Shown: positions 1-10,961, counted from the stretch's first letter. The stretch: 64,000 nt of DNA from Arthrobacter sp. AL12 (GCF_029960645.1 NZ_JASBQY010000001.1:504312-568311), one strand, 5' to 3'. Notes: generated from the letters alone by a model not told the origin. A program made the numbers and translations.

Positions 1-522
1 CCGGATTTCGGTCCGGAGCCGCAGCTCGTCGTAACGGAACGAGGCGCCGTCCGGCGACCAGCCGGGGGTGATGACCTCGGATATGGCCAGGCTCGACGTC
101 GGGTGCAGGGTGATGTGCGTGTTCTGCCGGTAGCTGGCACCCCGGTAGGCGATCAGCTGATCCGGGGCGAGCTCCAGCTGTGACCCCTCCCCCAGTCGCA
201 GCCGCATCCGCTGCTCGGCAAAGGAGTCCGGCGTCCGGTAGATCTTGGTGGCCGCCTGCGTCGTGAGCAGCAGCCTCGCCCCGTCCGCCACCTCCACATC
301 GATGACGTAGAGATCGGCCCCCAGATACGCCCCGCCAGGATTCACCACAACATAACAAACCTGTCCCGAGTCATCCAGGTAATGCGGCCGTAAAATCCGC
401 AAGGCGCCACGGTGAAACTGATGCACAGCCACGGACTTCTCCCCGCGAACGGCGATCCGCAGTTCAAGCTCCCCCATAGGTGAGGCACCCGCGAGGAGTT
501 CAACGGCCGCCGTCGTGCTCAT
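1..522 (-). CDS. ureD: Urease accessory protein UreD, 5' part (cut by window edge)
   Basis: The frame is open from an ATG at 522 down to base 1, giving 174 codons without a stop, so the C-terminal part lies outside the window. The translation has UreD/UreH family signatures: [12 protein letters not shown] near residue 61, [10 protein letters not shown] near 87, [14 protein letters not shown] near 116 and EVITPGW near 146. UreD is the scaffold that binds apo-urease and recruits UreF and UreG for nickel delivery. The start overlaps the ureG stop (ATGA at 519-522), so it is translationally coupled as the last gene of the urease operon. Family assignment is firm; the missing part cannot be judged. 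Confidence 0.93.
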   Translation of the reverse strand, partial: MSTTAAVELLAGASPMGELELRIAVRGEKSVAVHQFHRGALRILRPHYLDDSGQVCYVVVNPGGAYLGADLYVIDVEVADGARLLLTTQAATKIYRTPDSFAEQRMRLRLGEGSQLELAPDQLIAYRGASYRQNTHITLHPTSSLAISEVITPGWSPDGASFRYDELRLRTEIR

Positions 523-1136
523 GACGCCAGGTCGAGCATCAGGACATCGCGCCGCATCCATTCGATGACGCGTTCCAGTCCTTCGTCAGTCTTGAGGTTG
601 GTGAAACAGAACGGCCTCCCGCCCCGGAACTCTCGCGAGTCCCGCTCCATCACGGAGAGGTCCGCGCCGACGTGCGGCGCGAGGTCGGTCTTGTTGATAA
701 TGAAAAGGTCGGACTTGATCATGCCCTGGCCGGCCTTGCGCGGGATCTTCTCGCCCTGGGCCACGTCGATGATGTAGATGGAGAAGTCCACGAGTTCGGG
801 GCTGAACGTGGCGGAGAGGTTGTCCCCGCCGGATTCCACGAAGATCACCTGCAGGTCAGGGTGCCGCTGCTTGAGCTCCTCGATGGCCGCGGTGTTCATC
901 GACGTGTCCTCGCGGATGGCGGTGTGCGGGCAGCCGCCGGTTTCCACGCCGATGATCCGGTCGATCGGGAGGATCCCGTTGGCTGCCAGGATCTTGGCGT
1001 CCTCGATCGTGTAGATGTCGTTGGTGATCGCAGCCATGGAAATTTCCCGGCTCATGTGGCGGGTGAGGCGCTCCACGAGCTGGGTCTTGCCGGCGCCCAC
1101 CGGGCCGCCGATGCCAATTTTGACGGGCTCAGACAT
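519..1136 (-). CDS. ureG: Urease accessory GTPase UreG
   Basis: This 205-residue protein is the SIMIBI-class GTPase that powers nickel insertion into urease. The P-loop GGPVGAGKT is at residues 10-18, the nickel-binding Cys-Pro-His motif at 69-71, the ESGGDN motif at 101-106 and the guanine-specificity motif NKTD at 148-151. The length is normal for the family, and there is no long His-rich N-terminus of the kind that stores nickel in some homologues. It lies between ureF (29-bp gap) and ureD (4-bp overlap) and is expected to act with UreD and UreF as a cytosolic complex. Confidence 0.97.
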   Translation of the reverse strand: MSEPVKIGIGGPVGAGKTQLVERLTRHMSREISMAAITNDIYTIEDAKILAANGILPIDRIIGVETGGCPHTAIREDTSMNTAAIEELKQRHPDLQVIFVESGGDNLSATFSPELVDFSIYIIDVAQGEKIPRKAGQGMIKSDLFIINKTDLAPHVGADLSVMERDSREFRGGRPFCFTNLKTDEGLERVIEWMRRDVLMLDLAS

Positions 1137-1165
1137 ATTCTTCTCCAGACATATTTCGTTGGTGC

Positions 1166-1855
1166 CTAGCTCATGAACATGCGGGCACGCTGGCGCTCGT
1201 GCCGCATCTGCGAAATTTCGAGGCCGGGGCTGACCGCACCGAAGTCGGACCGGTCCAGGCGGCCTGCCCGCCTGACCGCGGCAGCGACGTCGTCGGCCGC
1301 CTTCCGCAGCAGCCGCTGGCCGGCGTTCTGCCCCAGCGGGATGGCCCGGACGGCGTTCTGCGTCAGCGACGTGACCGCGGCGAACAGGTAGGCGGCGAGG
1401 GCCTCGGGCCGCGGGACGCCCTGGGAACGCGCGACGACGGCAAAGGCCAGCGGCTGGTGGCCGGCGGCGCGGCCGGAACCCACCAGCGCCCGGTACTCCG
1501 CCAGTTCCGGGGACGGAAAAATCTCCGCGCCGATCTCAAGGAGCCGGGTGCCCATTTTGATGCTGGCCTCGCGCAGCTGCCGCGGCAGCAACTGGGCCGT
1601 CAGCAAGGCATCCAGTTCAGCAACAGGAACATCCTCATAGAGAAACCGGATGGCCAGGGCGTCCGAATAGCTCAGCTGCTGTGCCACGAATGCCGCCAGC
1701 CACACCCCGAACGACTCCTCGTCGTGCACCAGCCCGCGGTCGATGTAGCTCTCAAACCCCAGCGAGTGCGCGAACGCCCCGGTGGGCAGCGCCGAATCAC
1801 ACAGCTGCTGCAGCGCCAGCTGGTAGGGCGCCGGACTAGTGGGAGTGCTCGGCAT
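1166..1855 (-). CDS. ureF: Urease accessory protein UreF
   Basis: The 229-residue product is an all-helical UreF family protein, which links UreD to UreG and controls GTP use during urease activation. Visible signatures are the N-terminal [20 protein letters not shown] segment (residues 18-37) and the C-terminal [16 protein letters not shown] segment near 168-183. The first 20 bases overlap the end of ureE, which suggests coupled translation. Length and position in the operon are standard for actinobacterial urease loci. Confidence 0.95.
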   Translation of the reverse strand: MPSTPTSPAPYQLALQQLCDSALPTGAFAHSLGFESYIDRGLVHDEESFGVWLAAFVAQQLSYSDALAIRFLYEDVPVAELDALLTAQLLPRQLREASIKMGTRLLEIGAEIFPSPELAEYRALVGSGRAAGHQPLAFAVVARSQGVPRPEALAAYLFAAVTSLTQNAVRAIPLGQNAGQRLLRKAADDVAAAVRRAGRLDRSDFGAVSPGLEISQMRHERQRARMFMS

Positions 1856-2318
1856 GGCGGAAGGGGACGGGCATCACGCGCTCCTGGCGGTCGTAGGGCG
1901 CTCCGACGTGTTTGAGGTAGTCCTCCACCGTGTGGTCGTACTGGCAGACCATCACGGCGGCACCGTACTCGGCGGAGGCGTCGAAGAAGTGGGCCTGCAG
2001 GTGCCTGTTGCCGAGCGAATGCGCCACCACCCCCATCTCGTGGATGGAGCGCGGCGCGATGACGAGGACGTCGGTGGGCAGCACCGACACCACGATCATG
2101 TTGGCCTCCGCGACGTGCAGGATGTCGCCGTCGCGCAGGTCCCCGGAACCGGAGGGGAGGCGGATGCCGAGCTCCTTGCCGTGGTCGGTGGTGACGCGCT
2201 GGACGCGTTTGACCAGCTGGGCGCTGGGGAGCACGACTTTTTCGCGGTGCAGCCCGGCATACGGGTCCGGACCCGGGGGAAGGTCGTGCGTGTTGCCGAG
2301 GACCTTTTCGATGATCAT
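1836..2318 (-). CDS. ureE: Urease accessory protein (nickel chaperone) UreE
   Basis: This 160-residue protein matches the UreE metallochaperone, which carries nickel to the urease activation complex. It has an N-terminal beta domain (residues about 1-75), a metal-binding domain with GNRHLQAHFF near 103-112, and a short His-containing tail HAEHSH at the end rather than the long polyhistidine tail of some enterobacterial homologues. That suggests limited nickel storage, which is inference. It follows ureC by 19 bp and overlaps ureF by 20 bp. Confidence 0.94.
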   Translation of the reverse strand: MIIEKVLGNTHDLPPGPDPYAGLHREKVVLPSAQLVKRVQRVTTDHGKELGIRLPSGSGDLRDGDILHVAEANMIVVSVLPTDVLVIAPRSIHEMGVVAHSLGNRHLQAHFFDASAEYGAAVMVCQYDHTVEDYLKHVGAPYDRQERVMPVPFRHAEHSH

Positions 2319-2337
2319 TCCTGTCTCCTCTGGACGC

Positions 2338-4124
<1,787 letters not shown>

Positions 4125-4128
<4 letters not shown>

Positions 4129-4454
4129 CCGCGTCCTTCGTCAATCGGGGTAAGCGTGCCGTTGACCGCGTTGCTCAGGCCGTAGACCTCGCGTTGGCCA
4201 GCGAGTTCGATCAGCCGGACGGTTTTGCTGTCCCCCGGCTCGAAGCGGGCCGCCGTGCCCGCCGGGATGTCCAGGCGCCGTCCGTAGGCGGCCCGCCGGT
4301 TGAACGTCAGGGCGGCGTTGGCTTCGGCGAAATGGAAGTGCGAGCCCACCTGCACGGGACGGTCGCCGGTGTTGGTCACCACGACGTCGACCGCCTCCCG
4401 GCCGGCGTTGACCAGCACAGGCTCGGGGCCGAGGACGTATTCTCCGGGAGTCAT
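4125..4454 (-). CDS. ureB: Urease beta subunit UreB
   Basis: The 109-residue protein is the small beta subunit of three-subunit bacterial urease. It starts with MTPGEYVLG and contains the conserved [19 protein letters not shown] segment (about residues 30-48) and the [14 protein letters not shown] segment near 73-86. It follows ureA by 8 bp and overlaps ureC by 4 bp, so the three structural subunits are probably made from one transcript in fixed ratio. Confidence 0.97.
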
Positions 4455-4462
4455 CGGGTCCC

Positions 4463-4765
4463 CTATCGGATCGGGTCGTGGACGGTGACGAGCTTGGTGC
4501 CGTCCGGGAAGGTGGCTTCGATCTGGATGTCGTGGATCATTTCCGGCACGCCCTCCATGACGTCCCCGCGGCGGAGCACTGTGGTGCCGTAGCTCATCAG
4601 CTCCGCCACCGTCCTGCCGTCCCGGGCGCCCTCGATCAGCTCGTAGCTGATGATGGCCACCGCCTCCGGGAAGTTCAACTGCAGCCCCCGCGCCTGGCGC
4701 CGGCGGGCGAGATCGGCCGCGACCACGATCATGAGCTTTTCCTGCTCACGGGGCAGAAGATGCAT
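4463..4765 (-). CDS. ureA: Urease gamma subunit UreA
   Basis: The 100-residue product is the gamma subunit, with the family opening [11 protein letters not shown], the [20 protein letters not shown] segment (about residues 31-50) and the C-terminal [20 protein letters not shown]. It is the first gene of the operon ureABCEFGD. The 269-bp region upstream separates it from a divergent lipoprotein gene and should hold the operon promoter, although no convincing -35/-10 pair or nickel- or nitrogen-regulator site is recognised there. Confidence 0.97.
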   Translation of the reverse strand: MHLLPREQEKLMIVVAADLARRRQARGLQLNFPEAVAIISYELIEGARDGRTVAELMSYGTTVLRRGDVMEGVPEMIHDIQIEATFPDGTKLVTVHDPIR

Positions 4766-4929
4766 GACGGAATCCCTTCAACACCGGCGGTCGCGGGCCT
4801 GGCGGCGCCGCGGTGTTGCCAGAGTAGACCGCGAAGATTTCCTGCAGGTTTCCTGCGTCACAAACTGCGGCGCAACGGACGCCGGCGGCGCGGTCGGACT
4901 CCCGGCCTCAGCCGGTCCCGGGGCCGGCC

Positions 4930-4982
4930 AGGGTCCCGCAAGGGTCCTTGAAGGGCCGGCGAGGGTCCTTCGAGGGTCCTTC
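4930..4982. repeat. Short direct repeats AGGGTCC(T) upstream of the lipoprotein gene
   Basis: The heptamer AGGGTCC occurs four times (about 4930, 4941, 4962 and 4973), three times extended to AGGGTCCTT, in the gap between ureA and the divergent lipoprotein gene. They could be regulator half-sites or simple sequence drift. No function is claimed. Confidence 0.4.
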
Positions 4983-5034
4983 AGCCACCGCCCGCGGCCA
5001 GCTTCCGCTCAGGAGCGCTTGTTAGGGTGGAGGC

Positions 5035-5370
5035 ATGAAACTCCGCCTTGCCGCCCTGTCCGCCGCCGCCCTCATGATCGCCCTGACGGGCTGCGGACAG
5101 GTGCAGGACGCCGCGAACAAAGCCGTCAGCGACGGCGCCTCCCAGGTTGCCACGGCGGCTGGGAGCGAAGTGAAGAAGCAGGCCTGCACGCTGGTCGAGG
5201 ACGGCCTGGTCAGTGTCCAGGACAAGGAACTGCTGGGCGGCCTGGTCGCCGGTGACGAGACCGCTGGCGTGCCCGCCGAGATCACGACCCCGCTGCAGGA
5301 GATCGCCGAGTCCGGCGACCAGGTTCCCTCCGATTCCGTCAAATCACTGCAGGATGCCTGCGCCAAGTAG
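5035..5370 (+). CDS. Small secreted lipoprotein of unknown function
   Basis: The 111-residue product has a type II signal peptide: Lys and Arg at residues 2-4, a hydrophobic stretch to residue 17 and the lipobox LTGC with the acylated Cys at position 20. The mature part is short, rich in Ala, Val and Asp, contains two further cysteines (about 56 and 108) and resembles no family I recognise. A GGTGGAGG ribosome site lies just before the ATG. It is divergent from the urease operon and convergent with the gene at 5392, so it is probably a single-gene unit. Confidence 0.8.
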   Translation: MKLRLAALSAAALMIALTGCGQVQDAANKAVSDGASQVATAAGSEVKKQACTLVEDGLVSVQDKELLGGLVAGDETAGVPAEITTPLQEIAESGDQVPSDSVKSLQDACAK

Positions 5371-5391
5371 CCCTCCAGGGCGGGCAGCGTC

Positions 5392-6174
5392 CTAGCGCTT
5401 GCCCTTTTTCCGTGATCCCTTGCCGCGGCCCTTGTCCGGGTTGGGCGCGTAGCGCTGCGCGACCTTGGGCTTCTTGACCGCGGGACCGCGCCGGTCCGGC
5501 TTCGGTTCCTTCTTGGGCTTTTCCTGCTGGGCGGAGGGCTGGCGGGAGCTCGCGGCGGTCCGGCCGCGGACAATCCCGATGAACTCCTCAATCACCTCAT
5601 CCGTGCTGTCGCTGGGCCATGCCACGGCGATCTCAGTCGTCGGGGCCCCGGTGAGCTGGCGCGCCACGGTGCCTTTGACGTTGAAGTGGCGTGCCACGGA
5701 CATCGGCAGGATCACCAGGCCGGCCCCGGACGCCACCACCTGCAGGGCCATCTCCGGTCCGCCGAGTTCGGCAACGTCCAGGAATGTCTCGTTGGACAGG
5801 TCGGCAAAGGCCACCTCCTCGAACACGGAGATTTCGTGCCCCTTGGGTGCGACCACCACGGGTTGTTCCTCATAGAGGGCGATGACGCTGAGGCCTGCGC
5901 GGTCCACCGGCAGCCGGACGAAGCTCAGGTCCGCGGAACCGTCGCGCAGCACGGTGAGCTGGGCGCCCTCCGCGGACATAAAGGAGCGCAGCGGGACATC
6001 GGGCATCCGCTCTTCCCAGCGCCGGGTCCACTTGCCGGGCGTCACGCCGGCGACGTAGGCAAACCGCAACTCCCGCACGGCGTCTTCGGCCGGGACGGCG
6101 GCGGTTTCGTCGGGGGTCTGGGGTGTTTCTTCTGCTGCGGACACATGTTCACAGTACCGCCCGGCCCGGCGCAT
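5392..6174 (-). CDS. LysR-type substrate-binding domain protein lacking the DNA-binding domain
   Basis: The 260-residue protein has features of the periplasmic-binding-like effector domain of LysR-type regulators (LRFAYVAGVTPGKW near 35-48, VVASGAGLVILPMSVARHF near 146-164), but no winged-helix DNA-binding domain precedes it. After about residue 205 it ends in a long basic tail rich in Lys, Arg and Pro. It could be an orphan ligand sensor, or the tail could bind nucleic acid; both are inference. A GTG at 6144 is an alternative start, and neither start has a clear ribosome site. It is divergent from the DUF5997 gene at 6235, a pairing I recall from other Micrococcaceae. Confidence 0.75.
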   Translation of the reverse strand: MRRAGRYCEHVSAAEETPQTPDETAAVPAEDAVRELRFAYVAGVTPGKWTRRWEERMPDVPLRSFMSAEGAQLTVLRDGSADLSFVRLPVDRAGLSVIALYEEQPVVVAPKGHEISVFEEVAFADLSNETFLDVAELGGPEMALQVVASGAGLVILPMSVARHFNVKGTVARQLTGAPTTEIAVAWPSDSTDEVIEEFIGIVRGRTAASSRQPSAQQEKPKKEPKPDRRGPAVKKPKVAQRYAPNPDKGRGKGSRKKGKR

Positions 6175-6234
6175 GCCGGGTGTCAGTGCTCAGTGCCGGT
6201 GCCCAGCCGGCCTCTGGCCGGATACCCTTGAAGC

Positions 6235-6639
6235 ATGACCTCAGCAAACTCCCAGTCCATGAAGCCGGCCACCGTTGCCAAGAAGCTTGGCATCTACCTG
6301 CCCGCAACACCCCAGGAGTTCCAGGATTCGGTCATCAGCCGCGCCGATTTCGCTGAGCTCCAGGCCAACCCGCCGGAGTGGCTCGCCGAGCTGCGCCGCA
6401 ACGGCCCGCACCCCCGCCCGGTGGTCGCGCAGAAGCTCAACGTCTCCATCAGCGGCCTGTCCCGCGGCGGCGTCGAGGAAGCGCTGACGACGGCGGAAAT
6501 CACCGCGCTGCTGCAGGCTCCCCCCGCGTGGCTGGTCGCCGAACGCTCCACCCACGCTGCCGTCCGCGCCGAGGCCCAGCGGGTCAAGGACGAGGCTGCG
6601 AAGAAGGACGCCAAGCAGGCCCGCACCGCGGCCGAGTAG
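6235..6639 (+). CDS. DUF5997 family protein
   Basis: The 134-residue protein matches the actinobacterial DUF5997 family from memory: a KPATVAKKLGIYLPATPQEF opening (about residues 10-29) followed by LQANPPEWLAELRRNGPHPR and a charged Lys/Ala/Asp-rich tail. The function of the family is unknown; it is predicted soluble and helical with no membrane segment. It is divergent from the LysR-like effector-domain gene with only 60 bp between them, so the two may be co-regulated. Confidence 0.8.
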   Translation: MTSANSQSMKPATVAKKLGIYLPATPQEFQDSVISRADFAELQANPPEWLAELRRNGPHPRPVVAQKLNVSISGLSRGGVEEALTTAEITALLQAPPAWLVAERSTHAAVRAEAQRVKDEAAKKDAKQARTAAE

Positions 6640-6686
6640 CCTGGCCGCCTTCCGGGGCACGCCAGCGATCCCGCCGGCCCCGGCCC

Positions 6687-7070
6687 TCAGTCCTGGTGGA
6701 GCTGGACGAAGTTGCCGCACCCGTCGTCGAACACCGCCGTGGTGCCGCCGGGACCGTCGGAGGGTTCGCCCTGGAATGTCACGTCCTTGCCCGTGAGCCG
6801 CTTGAACTCCGCCCGGACATCGGTCACCCCGAAGACGATCGCGGGCAGCCCGGCGTCGTGGCATCCGTTCATGTAGGCGGCCCCGATCGGGTTGTCGCTG
6901 GGCTCCAGCAGGAGCCCGACTGATCCACCGCCGGACCCGGCCGGGTCCGTCACGATGTACAGGTTGTGCTCCGGCATGGCCAGGAGGCTCTCGAAGCCCA
7001 GGATTCCGGTGTAGAACTCGAACGCGGCGGCGGGGTCCTTGACGTGGATACTGCACATTTTCAGTCGCAT
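6687..7070 (-). CDS. VOC superfamily (glyoxalase/dioxygenase-like) protein
   Basis: The 127-residue product has the paired beta-alpha-beta-beta-beta modules of the vicinal-oxygen-chelate fold, with the opening MRLKMCSIHVKDPAAAFEFY and the closing TAVFDDGCGNFVQLHQ that carries usual metal-ligand positions. The ATG at 7070 is chosen because conserved sequence begins there; upstream in-frame residues to 7166 look non-coding. The substrate cannot be told from sequence, as the family includes glyoxalases, dioxygenases and resistance proteins. It is convergent with the DUF5997 gene. Confidence 0.85.
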   Translation of the reverse strand: MRLKMCSIHVKDPAAAFEFYTGILGFESLLAMPEHNLYIVTDPAGSGGGSVGLLLEPSDNPIGAAYMNGCHDAGLPAIVFGVTDVRAEFKRLTGKDVTFQGEPSDGPGGTTAVFDDGCGNFVQLHQD

Positions 7071-7227
7071 GCGCCCTAGGCTACGCCGGGACGGACCCTG
7101 CTGTGAACCGGTCCCGCCGCGGCCGGCTCCCGCACAGTTCCGGGACCATTGACGGCCCGCCTCCAATGGATTCCAATGGAATCAGCGGAACCGCGCCCGT
7201 CCGGGCCGGATCCCTGGAGGTGTTGGA

Positions 7228-7830
7228 ATGCCGTCCCTGTTCGAGTCCGGCCCCGTCGCGCTTTGGCAATTGCTGGCCCTGGCCGTCGTCGTCGTGTGCG
7301 CGTCCGGAGCCTCGGTCTATCTCATCCGCAAGCATGTGGCCGCCGCCAGCGATGGCCTGGCGGACGCCGTGTTCTGGGACGTCTTCGCCGGTCTCGCCAT
7401 CGTGGCTCCTGCCGTCATCCTTTCCGCCCTGGCGGCACCGTGGGCCGGACTGCTGCTGGGTGTTCTCGCCGTTGCCGCTGCCGCCGTCTCCTACTTCTGG
7501 ACTCCCAGGGTCTTCAGCCGGCGCGAGGCCCGCCGGGCCTCCCGGGACATTGTGGCCAGCAATGAGGCGGCTGCGGCCCGGCACCGCCGCGCCCTGGCCC
7601 GGTGGCAGCGCTACGAACTGGACCCCGCGCACAGCATCGACTACCCCGCAATGAGTGACCCGCGGCAGACGGAGACGGCCGCCCTGATCCGGGCAATGAA
7701 GGCCGCGGAGCAGCTCCGCGGCGGGGACCCCGGTTATGCCGCGGCGGTTGACCGGCTGGAACAGGCCCTCGCCGACGCCGAACGGGCCGCCGGTGTCGGG
7801 CAGGACACTCCGCTCCACATCATCGAGTAG
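7228..7830 (+). CDS. Membrane protein of unknown function
   Basis: The 200-residue protein has a hydrophobic segment at residues 10-32 and a second hydrophobic region at about 50-92 that could form two helices. A charged, mostly helical cytosolic domain rich in Ala, Arg and Glu follows. I recognise no family. A GGAGG ribosome site ends 7 bases before the ATG, which supports the start. It stands alone on the + strand between two minus-strand genes. Confidence 0.75.
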   Translation: MPSLFESGPVALWQLLALAVVVVCASGASVYLIRKHVAAASDGLADAVFWDVFAGLAIVAPAVILSALAAPWAGLLLGVLAVAAAAVSYFWTPRVFSRREARRASRDIVASNEAAAARHRRALARWQRYELDPAHSIDYPAMSDPRQTETAALIRAMKAAEQLRGGDPGYAAAVDRLEQALADAERAAGVGQDTPLHIIE

Positions 7831-7879
7831 GCCGGCGCCGCCGGATCCAAAGTCCGGGATCCAGAGGCCGGAGCAGGGC

Positions 7880-8362
7880 TTAAAGTTCGACCGTGGCGCT
7901 TTCAGCCACGGTCTTCCGGTTGTGCGTGACCTTGGACTTGACCCACTGCAGTACCGTCGCGGCGGTCCCGCCCGGGCTGGTCCAGAATTCGGCGGAGTCG
8001 GAATCGACGCGCAGCAGGACCACCTCCGGGGTGTCCGGGCCGTCCGGGAACCAGGCCTCGACCATCTGGTTCCAAAGATCGTGGATCTTCCGGCGGTCGG
8101 TGATGACCTCCGCCGTTCCGGCCACCGACACCCATTCCGTGGCCTTGCCGAAGGAGACGTTGACGCGCGGGTCCGCCCGGACATGGGCGACCTGGGACGT
8201 GGTGGAGGACGTGAAGAACCACATGTCGCCGTCGTCCTTCACATCCTGGACGGCCAGCGGCCGGCTGACCAGCGCGCCTGAGTCATTGACGGTGGTGAAC
8301 ATCCCAATCCGCGAATCGTTGATGATGTCCGTAACTTTGCTGATGTTTTCTGCGTCCGACAT
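7880..8362 (-). CDS. Pyridoxamine 5'-phosphate oxidase-like flavin-binding protein (general stress protein 26 type)
   Basis: The 160-residue protein has the split-barrel PPOX fold pattern seen in general-stress-protein-26-like proteins: IGMFTTVNDSGALVSRPLAV near residues 19-38, then WFFTSSTTSQVAHVRADPRV and VSVAGTAEVITDR. Members bind FMN, FAD or F420, and many have unknown substrates. It lies 122 bp downstream of the permease gene on the same strand but has its own upstream region, including an inverted repeat at 8415-8441, so it is probably separately expressed. Confidence 0.85.
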   Translation of the reverse strand: MSDAENISKVTDIINDSRIGMFTTVNDSGALVSRPLAVQDVKDDGDMWFFTSSTTSQVAHVRADPRVNVSFGKATEWVSVAGTAEVITDRRKIHDLWNQMVEAWFPDGPDTPEVVLLRVDSDSAEFWTSPGGTAATVLQWVKSKVTHNRKTVAESATVEL

Positions 8363-8414
8363 GCTGTCACCTCGTTCTGGTTCCGTACGGGGGAAGGTCC
8401 CCCTCCCGCCAGCC

Positions 8415-8441
8415 TATTGGTAAGTTTGCTTACTTTCCAAT
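8415..8441. promoter_or_regulatory. Inverted repeat upstream of the PPOX gene
   Basis: GTAAG and CTTAC arms separated by TTTG sit inside imperfect ATTGG/CCAAT flanks, in an AT-rich patch unlike the surrounding sequence. It lies between the permease stop and the PPOX start and could be an operator or a small hairpin. No regulator is assigned. Confidence 0.4.
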
Positions 8442-8484
8442 GGCTGCCGGACGGAGGACCTTCCCGGTCTGGTGCGGCGCGGGC

Positions 8485-10008
8485 CTAGGTCCGCGTGGGC
8501 AGGACCTTGCCTTTGAAGAACTCCGGGCGGATCTTGGCCATGACCAGCATGAGCACCACGCCCAGCAGGATCACACCCATGCCCAGGACGAACACGAGGC
8601 CAATGCCGCCGACGGATGATCCGGAACCGTACGCCGGGTCCATGGAGTCATAGGCGGTCTTGACGAACATCACCAGCAGGATCACGCCGCCGACGAGCGG
8701 GGCGAGGAACTTGAAGAAGAATGCCTGTGCCCCGCTGAAGGCCTCGCTCCGGAAAAACCAGACGCAGGCCAGGGCGGTGACGCCGTAGTAGAAGCAGATC
8801 ATCATGCCGAGTGCGGTGATGGTGTCCCACAGGGCGTTCTCGGATGTGGTCCGGGTGATCACGTAGAACCCCGCCGCGGCGATGGCCGCCGCGATCGTGG
8901 CGTAGCTGGGGGACTTGAAGGTAGGGCTGATCCGGCCGAACTTGGTCGGCAGCGCCTTGTAGTGGCCCATCGCCAGCAGCGTCCGGGCCGGTGAGACGAA
9001 CGTCGACTGCAGGGATGCGGCCGAGCTGCTCAGGATGGACAGGGACATCAGGATGGCGAACGGGCCCATGACCGGTCCGGCTAGGACGGCGAAGATGCTG
9101 CCCTGGTTTTCCGGGTTTCCGGCGCCCAGGCCTTCCTCCCCGATGCCGGCGTACGACAGCGTGGCCAGGGCGACGGTCATGTAGATGATCACGATGACGA
9201 GCACGGTGACGGTGGCCGCGCGGCCCGGGGTCTTCTCCGGGTTGCGGGTTTCCTCGTTCATGGTCAAGGTGACGTCCCAGCCCCAGTAGATGAAGATCGA
9301 GAGGGAGACGCCGGCGGCGAAGGCCGAGAAGGATTCGACGGCGAACGGGTTGAACCACTCGGGGCTGATCGAGGTGGCATCGAAAGCTGTGCCGTTGGCG
9401 ACGTGGCTGAAAGCGGCGACCGCAAACCAGCCGAGAACCAGGAGCTGGAACGCTACGAGCACGTACTGCACGCCCTTGGTGGTTTCCATGCCGCGGTAGG
9501 AGATCCAGCAGGCCAGCGCGATGAACACCAGGGTGGTGGCGATGTTCAGCGGCAGGTTCAGGGTCAGGTCGGCCAGTTCGGGATTGCCGAACAGCTGGGC
9601 CAGCATGAGGTAGAAGAAGTCCACGGCCACGGCGGCCAGGTTGGACAACACGATGATCGTCGCGGCGATCAGTCCCCAGCCGCCCATCCAGCCGATCCAG
9701 GGCCCGAAGGCGCGCGAGGCCCAGGTGAAGGAGGTTCCGGCGTCGGGCATGGCATTGTTCAGTTCCCGGTAGCCGAACGCGACGAGCAGCATCGGGACGA
9801 AGCCCACCAGGAAGATGGCCGGCAGCTGGACGCCGACTTCAGCGACCGTCGGGCCCAAGGCCGCGGTCAGTGTGTACGCCGGGGCAATACAGGACACGCC
9901 GATGACGACGGCGCCGATCAGGCCGACCGATCCGGCTTTGAGGCCCTTGGCGCTCAGTCCTGCGTGGGTGTCGTGCGAGGCCTTGGCCGCCGCGTGTTCG
10001 GTACTCAT
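8485..10008 (-). CDS. APC-family amino acid/polyamine permease
   Basis: The 507-residue protein has about twelve hydrophobic segments and the APC-superfamily opening GSVGLIGAVVIGVSCIAPAY (about residues 27-46), with MNEETRNPEKTPGRAA in the loop after the sixth segment. It is a proton- or cation-coupled importer in the cytoplasmic membrane. The neighbouring amine oxidase suggests putrescine or another amine as substrate; that is inference from context. The start overlaps the universal stress gene stop by 4 bases (10005-10008), so it is translationally coupled as the last gene of the three-gene unit. Confidence 0.9.
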   Translation of the reverse strand: MSTEHAAAKASHDTHAGLSAKGLKAGSVGLIGAVVIGVSCIAPAYTLTAALGPTVAEVGVQLPAIFLVGFVPMLLVAFGYRELNNAMPDAGTSFTWASRAFGPWIGWMGGWGLIAATIIVLSNLAAVAVDFFYLMLAQLFGNPELADLTLNLPLNIATTLVFIALACWISYRGMETTKGVQYVLVAFQLLVLGWFAVAAFSHVANGTAFDATSISPEWFNPFAVESFSAFAAGVSLSIFIYWGWDVTLTMNEETRNPEKTPGRAATVTVLVIVIIYMTVALATLSYAGIGEEGLGAGNPENQGSIFAVLAGPVMGPFAILMSLSILSSSAASLQSTFVSPARTLLAMGHYKALPTKFGRISPTFKSPSYATIAAAIAAAGFYVITRTTSENALWDTITALGMMICFYYGVTALACVWFFRSEAFSGAQAFFFKFLAPLVGGVILLVMFVKTAYDSMDPAYGSGSSVGGIGLVFVLGMGVILLGVVLMLVMAKIRPEFFKGKVLPTRT

Positions 10009-10916
10009 TGGGGTGCCTCTCCGGACGTGTCATTCGACGTTGTGTGGTTCTGCTGCTTGAGTTCGTAGCCGCTGGGCACCACGAGCATCGGCACGGGCAG
10101 GGCGCGGAGGATCCGGTTGGCCGTGCTGCCCAGGAAGATGGAGCGGCCCTGGGCCAGGCGGCTCGACCCGATGACCAGGACCTCGCCGTCTTCCCAGTCG
10201 AGGCCGTCCACGGCCTCTTCGATACTCCGGCCCTGCGCGACGACGACGTCCGTCTTGGCCGCCAGCTGGACGCCCGACGGGCTGACCGGCGCCGCTGCCG
10301 CGACGGTCTTCTCCGCGTATTCGCGGGCGACCGCAGCGGCGGTTGAGTCGCCGCCGTCGAGTGCGAGCAGCGATACCACGCGCAACGGGACGGCCCGGTT
10401 CGCCGCCATGCCGATGGCGAAATCGAGCAGCTTCTCTGCCCCCGCCCGGGTGCCGAGTCCGCAGCTGATCCGGATCAGGGCTTCCTGGCGGTAGTAGCCG
10501 TGGGGTGCCAGGGCCACCGGAACCGTGGACGCGTGAAGAAGCGCGCTGGCCACCGAACCGATGCTGAAGCGTTTGAACAGGCCGGTGCTGGTGGCCCCGA
10601 TGACCAGGACGTCCGCGCCGAGTTCCTCGGTCGCGTCGATCAGCGTCTGGGCGTCGGAGTCGCCGCTGCGGATGTGCGCCTGCGCCGGAACGTCGGACGG
10701 GACGAGGGCGAGGGCTTCATCGAGCCATTGGCGTGCCTGCTCGTTCAGAAGGTTCTCGAAGCCTGCCTTGGGCGCATGGGCGGCGCCGAACTGCTGGACT
10801 TCTGGCACCACCAGGACGAGATCCAGGCTGGCACCGCGGCCGCGTGCCAGCGATACGGCCAGATTGACGGCATCGTGGCCTCTGGCATTGGCTGAATACC
10901 CCACTACGTAACGCAT
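10005..10916 (-). CDS. Universal stress protein, two tandem Usp domains
   Basis: The 303-residue protein contains two UspA-type domains, roughly residues 1-140 and 150-290. The first has IGATSTGLFKRFSIGSVA and the second GSSRLAQGRSIFLGSTANR, the glycine-rich motif typical of ATP-binding Usp proteins. It sits between the amine oxidase (45-bp gap) and the permease (4-bp overlap). Usp genes are often coupled to transporters in actinobacteria; here it may sense energy state during amine use, which is inference. Confidence 0.92.
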   Translation of the reverse strand: MRYVVGYSANARGHDAVNLAVSLARGRGASLDLVLVVPEVQQFGAAHAPKAGFENLLNEQARQWLDEALALVPSDVPAQAHIRSGDSDAQTLIDATEELGADVLVIGATSTGLFKRFSIGSVASALLHASTVPVALAPHGYYRQEALIRISCGLGTRAGAEKLLDFAIGMAANRAVPLRVVSLLALDGGDSTAAAVAREYAEKTVAAAAPVSPSGVQLAAKTDVVVAQGRSIEEAVDGLDWEDGEVLVIGSSRLAQGRSIFLGSTANRILRALPVPMLVVPSGYELKQQNHTTSNDTSGEAPQ

Positions 10917-10961
10917 CTGGCCGATCCTTTCTGAACTGTTGGGTTGGGTGGGAGGTTCGGG

